A stretch of DNA of 11,057 bases from Glaciimonas sp. (GTDB taxonomy: Bacteria; Pseudomonadota; Gammaproteobacteria; Burkholderiales; Burkholderiaceae), in contig JACMQE010000329.1 in the NCBI GenBank assembly GCA_014377145.1, positions 1-11,057 of the forward strand. The letters are read 5' to 3'. The position numbers and the translations under genes are program-made. This document shows positions 6,548-11,057 of this stretch, in pieces. The stretch's first letter is position 1; each line of letters opens with the position of its first letter. The notes beneath the pieces are model-generated. The model ran no database searches, was not told where the DNA came from, and was given only the letters and a program-made list of their open reading frames with translations.

Positions 6548-7102
6548 ATGAACGATAAATTAGTGCCTTATGGCAATGACGATATGCTCCCGGTTGGGAT
6601 GCTGGCGAATGGAAGCGGCATATTTAAAGCGATGGAAAATGTTGCTGTACGTAAAAATAATATTGATGGATGGCAGCCTTTTTATTATGAAAAAATTTCG
6701 GCGACCGAATTTGAAGTTACTGGTGGTATTCCTGCCATCATCGATAATGCAAAAAAATGGCCAGAATCGCATACCACTGTGATTGTTTCTGAAGAAGAAT
6801 TGGCACAAGAATTAGCAGAAACTTCAGGAAATAGAACACTCGATACTAACGATAACGTAGAGCCTGTCATTGGTGCGGATGAGGCGCAATCCATGCTTTT
6901 TGCAGCTGACGGCACAGGAATAGAAATGGGAGGCAGTAGTCCAAAATACATGACGGTGATTTTACGCATGCCAACTGACGCGATCGGGCATCAACGTATC
7001 ACTGAAGTGCTTGCCCTCAACAAAAACTTTTTTGGAGCCGTTATCATAGCAACGGCATTTCAGGACGATATTTTAGTAGGTAAATTTTTGCAAAATAACT
7101 GA
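6548..7102 (+). CDS. Unrecognised 184-residue acidic protein
   Basis: The frame is open and intact, with ATG preceded by GAAGAAAG as a weak ribosome site. I do not recognise the family. Visible features: no signal peptide or membrane helix, hence probably cytoplasmic. An N-terminal segment (about 1-85) contains GWQPFYYEKI, EFEVTGGIPAII and TTVIVSEEELAQELAE, with a beta-rich look. An acidic low-complexity linker (about 86-125) follows. A C-terminal segment (about 130-184) reads KYMTVILRMPTDAIGHQRI and FFGAVIIATAFQDDILVGKF, alternating beta and alpha. It could be two small domains joined by a linker. It is isolated between IS remnants and a frameshifted sensor fragment, with no operon partner. 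Preserved coding capacity among broken neighbours suggests recent acquisition or retained use. Its function is unknown. Confidence 0.65.
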   Translation: MNDKLVPYGNDDMLPVGMLANGSGIFKAMENVAVRKNNIDGWQPFYYEKISATEFEVTGGIPAIIDNAKKWPESHTTVIVSEEELAQELAETSGNRTLDTNDNVEPVIGADEAQSMLFAADGTGIEMGGSSPKYMTVILRMPTDAIGHQRITEVLALNKNFFGAVIIATAFQDDILVGKFLQNN

Positions 7103-7307
7103 GCAAAAAATAGATATTTCACGGAAATAAATGTATTAACTGAAATTATTAAAAAATATTTTTTGATCGAAAATCACATTGTATTAAAAGTAATATTTTA
7201 GCATCCAATTTGCTAATTTGTATCTATCCAAGTTGCCTTTATTCGTTAGAAAATCTTTCGGTATTTCCGGTCGAAAGAACTTATTGAGAAAAATATAGGG
7301 CGAGTAT

Positions 7308-7669
7308 TTGGGTCTGCGTGAAAAATTAGTATTGGCCCTGCTTGGTACATCCCTCTTAGTATTGTTGCTGGCAGCGGCGGCTGGCAAGAAGTTGAATCAA
7401 TGCGCTCTCATCTGGGCACTGCCTTTAATACGAATTTAACGTTGCTCAATCGTGAGTGGATTCTGGAACCCGTTAGTCGTGAGTTGGCGCTATCGCTTCG
7501 GCTAGCGGAAGCGATAGCGATGCGTCAGTGGTTTCTTGAAGAGAGCAACGAGAAAAAGAGAACAGAGGCCTTGGAGGAGGCGGAAGATTTTCGTGCCGAT
7601 TTTACCGATAAGTCTTATTTTTTGGTCTCGGCGTTATCGGGTAATTACTATTTCAACGCTACTAAATAA
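7308..7669 (+). pseudogene. N-terminal sensor fragment of a membrane signalling protein (probably diguanylate cyclase type), frameshifted
   Basis: From a TTG at 7308 (probably a former ATG) the frame reads GLREKLVLALLG and TSLLVLLLAAAA, the first membrane helix. A one-base deletion near 7379-7383 moves the reading to a second frame: GWQEVESMRSHLG, NREWILEPVSRELALSLRLA, AMRQWFLEESNEKKRTEALE, FRADFTDKSYFLVSALSGNY and YFN, ending at TAA 7667-7669. This order (short cytoplasmic start, helix, 'REPILxPVxRELALSLRLA', 'W..DE', 'A..DF.D.SYF...SG.YYFN') is, from memory, that of periplasmic sensor regions in proteobacterial GGDEF proteins. The second membrane helix and any GGDEF, EAL or kinase output domain are missing: sequence after 7669 does not continue the gene. 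About a quarter of a normal protein remains. The output type is inferred. Confidence 0.6.
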
Positions 7670-7721
7670 TAAAAATTTGCATCGAAGTGATGAGCCCAAG
7701 GCACAAATAACACTCCCCATC

Positions 7722-8075
7722 ATGGCAGGACGATTGCAAAGCACTTATGTGGATAGCGGCGTATCTCTTTCAGACTTTTTGAGCATATTGGTACGACTGC
7801 CTGCATCGCAGTATACGTTTGAACCCACCAGCGCCGGAAATTTTATTTCCGTGGATATTCAGCACAGATATCGGGGAAGGGTGGCTGCTGTTGCTTCTGC
7901 GTCAGAAGTTGCCACAGAGGCGACAACACCATACATGAAAACATCCGTGGCTGAGACAACTTCCTCATCAGGATATAGAGAAGTAACAAGCACCGTAGTG
8001 ACAATTACAGAATCAGCGAGCATGGCATCTGCAAGTCCAAAAACGGTGGATGAGCATGCTTTTGACACGAAATAA
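7722..8075 (+). CDS. Unrecognised reading frame with Ser/Thr-rich tail, possibly a gene fragment
   Basis: The frame is open from upstream of 7680 to TAA at 8073-8075. ATG 7722 gives 117 residues but has no ribosome site, so it may be the middle of a broken gene. The first part reads GRLQSTYVDSGVSLSDFLSI, LPASQYTFEP and NFISVDIQHRYRGRV. The second part (from about residue 55) is rich in Ser, Thr, Ala and Val (VAETTSSSGY, TVVTITESASMASASP), like a linker or an exported stalk. No domain is recognised. Protein-like sequence seems to continue in another frame to about 8170 (YYFKPENQATASSI, FKQIQDRAKDPL), which favours a frameshifted remnant over a complete gene. Confidence 0.3.
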   Translation: MAGRLQSTYVDSGVSLSDFLSILVRLPASQYTFEPTSAGNFISVDIQHRYRGRVAAVASASEVATEATTPYMKTSVAETTSSSGYREVTSTVVTITESASMASASPKTVDEHAFDTK

Positions 8076-8391
8076 TACACCTTACTACTTTAAGCCGGAA
8101 AATCAAGCGACAGCATCTTCCATTGGCAGCCGCTTTTAAGCAAATACAAGATCGCGCAAAAGACCCCTTACGTCAGCAGTAGCTATTATGCAATAAGATT
8201 GCATGCTATTTATGCTATTAACATGGCATCCTGAAAATGAACAGTAAGATGCTAAGTAGCGGCAATACTAAGTATCAAGGAATGATTGTTCGTGCCTTGG
8301 CCAACAAACGGAAAGTAGAAATTTGACATAATATAAATTATACGAAATCATTACTTCTGAAAGCTGTTTTGAAAAAGTCCCCTCCAAGACA
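8076..8391. other. Gene-free gap between the right operon's end and the left-hand debris
   Basis: About the first 100 bases may be a frameshifted continuation of the preceding reading frame. The rest holds a short perfect hairpin at 8188-8204 and three copies of GCTATT (8182, 8205, 8214). I see no clear terminator for the M20 gene, which ends on the - strand at 8392. Confidence 0.35.
8188..8204. repeat. Short perfect hairpin with flanking GCTATT repeats
   Basis: ATGCAAT (8188-8194) and ATTGCAT (8198-8204) pair around a three-base loop. GCTATT occurs at 8182-8187, 8205-8210 and 8214-8219 around it. No T-run follows on either strand, so it is not a standard terminator. Confidence 0.45.
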
Positions 8392-9561
8392 TCAGCAATC
8401 TGACGACAAAGCCGCCACCGACCGATTCCGTACCAGCTCGACCCAGTACGAAGCGCCAATGGCCAACGCATCATCATTGAAATCGTAATACGGGCTATGT
8501 AAAGGCGTCGACGTTTCTCGGTCCACACCTAACCAGATGTACGCGCCAGGCATACAGTTCAGCATGAACGCAAAGTCTTCAGATGCCATGGAGGGAACGC
8601 AATTACTGTTCACGTTGCTTTCGCCCACAGCAGCGTTGGCCGCGCGGATCGCAATATCGGTTTCGGCAGAGGCGTTGATGGTCGCCGGGTACACGTTCTG
8701 ATAAGAAATGGTCGCGCTCGCCCCATGCGCTTTGGCAGTGCCTTCACTGAGTTCGATCAGCAGTTCATGGATACGGCGTTGTGTCGCCATCGAAAAGCAG
8801 CGCACTGTGCCTCTGATCAGCGCGGTATCGGGTAATACATTCCAAGCCTCTCCGCCATGCATTTGCGTGACACTGACCACGGCTGTTTCTTGCGGCGGCA
8901 GGCGGCGGCTGACGATGGTCTGCAGAGCCAGAACCAGATGACTGGCGCAGATGAGGGAGTCGATAGACGTCTCCGCCATCGCCGCATGACCGCCTTGTCC
9001 CTGGACCAGAATTTCGAAGGTGTCAAAGGAGGCCATCATGGGTCCGTGATTGATCGCAAAGCGCCCTAATGCTAGGCCAGGCCAGTTATGCATGCCAAAT
9101 ACCATGTCACAAGGGAAGCGTTCGAACAGTCCGTCTTCGACCATTGCACGGCCACCGCCAGCGGATTCTTCAGCGGGTTGAAAGATGAAATTAACCGTTC
9201 CACGCCATGCGCTATCCTGGCTTAACGTGATCGCTGCACCAAGCAGCATTGCAGTGTGTCCATCATGTCCGCACGCATGCATCTTGCCATTAAGTCGAGA
9301 TTTATGCGGGAACACGTTTTTTTCCAGCAGCGGCAGCGCATCCATATCCGCGCGCAAGCCGATCCTGGCCCCTTCTCCTCTTGTCAATGTGCCGACCACG
9401 CCAGTACGGCCGATGCCTTCATGCACGGTAATGTCGTGTGCGAGTAGCACCGACGCAACCAGTTTTGCGGTCGATACTTCCTCAAATGCCATCTCCGGGT
9501 CGGCATGCATCGTATGACGCCAGTTGGTCATTCTAGTGATCAGATTTTTATCCAAATACAT
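8392..9561 (-). CDS. M20D-family metallo-amidohydrolase (aminoacylase / hippurate-hydrolase type)
   Basis: A 389-residue cytoplasmic dinuclear-metal hydrolase of the M20D family (HipO/AbgA/IAA-amino-acid hydrolase group), which cleaves N-acyl amino acids or similar amides. Length is normal. Visible motifs: WRHTMHADPEMAFEE near the start (typical 'RR.lH..PEl.feE'), GLRADMDALPL (68-78), metal site MHACGHDGH with Cys97 and His99, FQPAEE with Glu131/Glu132 (base and ligand), GMHNWPG with His158, the dimerisation-domain GQGGHAAM (188-195), and the last ligand His355 in LHSPYYDFND. All are present, so it should be active. Start ATG 9561 is supported by AAAGG six bases upstream. The DUF3100 gene lies 94 bases upstream on the same strand, probably in one transcript, suggesting uptake followed by hydrolysis of an acylated or amide substrate. 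The exact substrate is not readable. Confidence 0.93.
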   Translation of the reverse strand: MYLDKNLITRMTNWRHTMHADPEMAFEEVSTAKLVASVLLAHDITVHEGIGRTGVVGTLTRGEGARIGLRADMDALPLLEKNVFPHKSRLNGKMHACGHDGHTAMLLGAAITLSQDSAWRGTVNFIFQPAEESAGGGRAMVEDGLFERFPCDMVFGMHNWPGLALGRFAINHGPMMASFDTFEILVQGQGGHAAMAETSIDSLICASHLVLALQTIVSRRLPPQETAVVSVTQMHGGEAWNVLPDTALIRGTVRCFSMATQRRIHELLIELSEGTAKAHGASATISYQNVYPATINASAETDIAIRAANAAVGESNVNSNCVPSMASEDFAFMLNCMPGAYIWLGVDRETSTPLHSPYYDFNDDALAIGASYWVELVRNRSVAALSSDC

Positions 9562-9655
9562 CGTTTACCTTTATGGCGGTTATGTGGATCGGAGCGCATC
9601 GGTGCGACGACCGGCGCTTATCATCGCATTGAAAATGTGTAGTAATGTCGGTAGA
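9562..9655 (-). promoter_or_regulatory. Spacer of the DUF3100-M20 operon with the M20 ribosome binding site
   Basis: These 94 bases hold no gene. At the end nearest the M20 start, AAAGGT lies six bases before ATG 9561 and serves as ribosome site. There is no strong hairpin plus T-run, so read-through from the DUF3100 gene is expected. Confidence 0.45.
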
Positions 9656-10978
9656 TTAGTGTACGAAAAACTGTGCGATCAAGGTTGCCCCAAGGAAAGT
9701 GCCGGCGTTCGCGGCGAACGAAACCACGACGATTCTCCATCCCAGGCGACGAAATGCGGGAATATCTTTGACGATCGATAGGCCAGCCATGGAGAGGATA
9801 GGTGTGATAAGAGCCAGGAAATTGATCTTCGCGGTCAGTGCGCTGATCTGTTCCGCCCATGGACATATGGGCGAGGTCAATACCATCGCTACCAACGATA
9901 CCCAGCACACCGCGGGAATTTTTTTACCCGTAGCGTGGTTCAGCAATACGCCGATCAGTACCGCACCCAGCAGGATTGCCATTCCGGGAATCGCGTCGAG
10001 CGGATTGCTGCCGCGCGCGATCCAGTCGCCAATCATTGCCAGACCAGCCGACAGCACCCAGGCGCAGACAATCCCTGTCGCACCCAAGGCAGCGGTGTGA
10101 TCGACGGTGTGATCGACTTTTGTTTCTTCATGCAGCGTCGACAAACCCGATGCTCTGCCCAGAATCGGCTCCAAAACCCGATAACCCCAAACTGCCATCG
10201 GCAATGAAACAAACAGCGTGAAGTAGGTGCCGATAGTGGTTGTAATGAGATTGCTAGCTGCGGCGAACGTCATGACTTGTTTGGCAATTTCCGGTGTCTG
10301 TTGCGCGGCGATCGCGCCGGAGGCGGCCACCATCATACTGCCCGAGCCGACGCCAGATCCCATCGCCAGGGCAATGGGATCGAAGATGTTTAGACTGGCA
10401 GTAAAGCCTGCCAGAATGGCAATGAACACAGCGCCGAATACAGTGCCGGTCAGATACTCTGCCAGAACACCGCGCCCCTCAGGAGAGTCCATGCCGTACT
10501 TTTCGCCAATGATGGCGAGGCTCGGTTCGCGACCTACAGAAAACGTCGCACCAATCGCTTCGCGTTTGATTCCCAACAGCAACGCCAATGGCAAGCCAAA
10601 CAAGATTGTGCCGACGAAATGCCCAAATTCCTGAAATACCAGCGCCCATCCCGATGCCACAATCTGGGGTAGCGACGAACCTACTAACAGGCCAAGTTTT
10701 GCAATGAAAAGAAGCAGTGCCGGCTGCAGAATCATCGCCGCTTTGAATTGCATACTGGTTTCGATACCTAGTGAGGCGGGAAGGTAATTTTTTGCCATGC
10801 CAAACCCAGCACCTATTAGCAGCGCCCAAATCATCGGTAGCAGCACAATTTTGCCGGGCCCGATGTTGAAGGAAAAGGGGCCAATCAGCTCGGCAATGAT
10901 GACGATGATCAATGCGAAAAAATAGAGCTTTGCAAAGCGAAAACCTTCATTGCTGTTCATCGTTTTGTAGTTGTTCAT
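9656..10978 (-). CDS. DUF3100 multi-span inner-membrane protein, probable transporter partner of the M20 hydrolase
   Basis: A 440-residue integral membrane protein of the DUF3100 family. There are roughly ten or more hydrophobic segments, for example 17-33, 43-60, 82-99, 120-136, 177-194, 245-262, 300-317, 332-347, 355-369, 385-401 and 414-437. Recognisable family pieces are ELIGPFSFNIGPGKIVLLPM, FQEFGHFVGTI, ATFSVGREPSLAIIGEKYG, and the Gly/Ser-rich AMGSGVGSGSMMVAASGAIA, which looks like a substrate or ion path. A hydrophilic loop (about 275-295) carries a 12-base tandem duplication encoding a doubled VDHT. Function is not established, but genes of this family commonly sit next to M20 peptidases in Burkholderiales (recollection), so transport of the hydrolase's substrate is likely. 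ATG 10978 is taken as start. ATG 10960 is an alternative, and neither has a good ribosome site. It is the first gene of the - strand operon. Confidence 0.88.
   Translation of the reverse strand: MNNYKTMNSNEGFRFAKLYFFALIIVIIAELIGPFSFNIGPGKIVLLPMIWALLIGAGFGMAKNYLPASLGIETSMQFKAAMILQPALLLFIAKLGLLVGSSLPQIVASGWALVFQEFGHFVGTILFGLPLALLLGIKREAIGATFSVGREPSLAIIGEKYGMDSPEGRGVLAEYLTGTVFGAVFIAILAGFTASLNIFDPIALAMGSGVGSGSMMVAASGAIAAQQTPEIAKQVMTFAAASNLITTTIGTYFTLFVSLPMAVWGYRVLEPILGRASGLSTLHEETKVDHTVDHTAALGATGIVCAWVLSAGLAMIGDWIARGSNPLDAIPGMAILLGAVLIGVLLNHATGKKIPAVCWVSLVAMVLTSPICPWAEQISALTAKINFLALITPILSMAGLSIVKDIPAFRRLGWRIVVVSFAANAGTFLGATLIAQFFVH
10094..10117. repeat. 12-base perfect tandem duplication inside the DUF3100 gene
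   Basis: GGTGTGATCGAC occurs twice in a row. On the coding (-) strand it adds four residues in frame (VDHTVDHT) in a predicted hydrophilic loop between membrane segments, so the gene stays intact. Confidence 0.8.
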
Positions 10979-11057
10979 GTTGTTTTTTTATTATTTAAAA
11001 AGAGTGCATTCGACAGGTTATCATAATCTGATCACGCATGTATTTGTATCTATAATC
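10979..11057 (-). promoter_or_regulatory. Upstream region of the DUF3100-M20 operon (partial)
   Basis: This AT-rich sequence precedes the operon. On the - strand TATGATAA (around 11020-11027) is a plausible -10 element, but no clear -35 or regulator site can be named, and the window ends here. Confidence 0.25.

Noticed and set aside
7150..7163. AAAAAATATTTTTT palindrome after the orphan gene as a terminator
   Set aside because: AT-only, with no room for a loop. Too weak to call.
8708..9517. Several + strand open frames inside the M20 gene
   Set aside because: Shadows of the well-supported - strand hydrolase.
9699..10634. Several + strand open frames inside the DUF3100 gene
   Set aside because: Shadows of the membrane-protein gene, and rich in residues produced by antisense reading.
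1..11057. CRISPR arrays, tRNA or rRNA genes, or toxin-antitoxin pairs
   Set aside because: No regularly spaced repeats, cloverleaf or rRNA-like sequence, or paired small genes were seen on either strand.

Overview
The window looks like a decaying accessory stretch of a betaproteobacterial chromosome, most likely Oxalobacteraceae or a near relative within Burkholderiales. That placement is an inference from the cold-shock protein sequence, the DUF3100 plus M20 peptidase pair and moderate base composition. It was made by eye, without any database search.

Left part (1-3216): a chain of broken genes on the + strand. First comes a GspE/PilB-type secretion or pilus ATPase. All its motifs are still readable in one frame but it is cut by in-frame stops. 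Next is a small membrane-anchored coiled-coil protein that could be a PilN-like partner, followed by unreadable sequence. Then comes a scrap of nucleoside hydrolase that runs directly into a membrane protein carrying an internal deletion, frameshifts and a stop.

Middle (3217-5760): two tight hairpins, an intact CspA-family cold-shock gene (3617-3826) with a structured leader and a good terminator, then a 440-base non-coding stretch holding a possible degenerate inverted-repeat element. On the - strand lies a NarL-type sensor histidine kinase. Its catalytic half is open, but its N-terminal membrane/CHASE3 half can only be read by changing frame twice. An AT-rich region with notable inverted repeats lies upstream of it.

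Right-middle (5761-8391): remnants of two IS5-family transposases in opposite orientation, an intact unrecognised 184-codon gene (6548-7102), the N-terminal sensor fragment of a membrane signalling protein (probably a diguanylate cyclase) with a frameshift, and an unrecognised Ser/Thr-rich reading frame.

Right part (8392-10978): a healthy two-gene - strand operon. A DUF3100 membrane protein, a probable transporter, is followed after 94 bases by an M20D-type amidohydrolase with all its metal ligands. A natural reading is import of an N-acyl or amide-linked amino-acid compound followed by its hydrolysis, but the substrate cannot be read from sequence.

Overall, three or four intact genes (csp, the orphan at 6548, the M20 hydrolase, the DUF3100 protein) sit among at least five pseudogenes and IS scraps. 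I see no convincing complete novel multi-gene system. The best leads are the intact orphan gene standing among wrecked neighbours, the relic ATPase operon and several uncharacterised inverted repeats.
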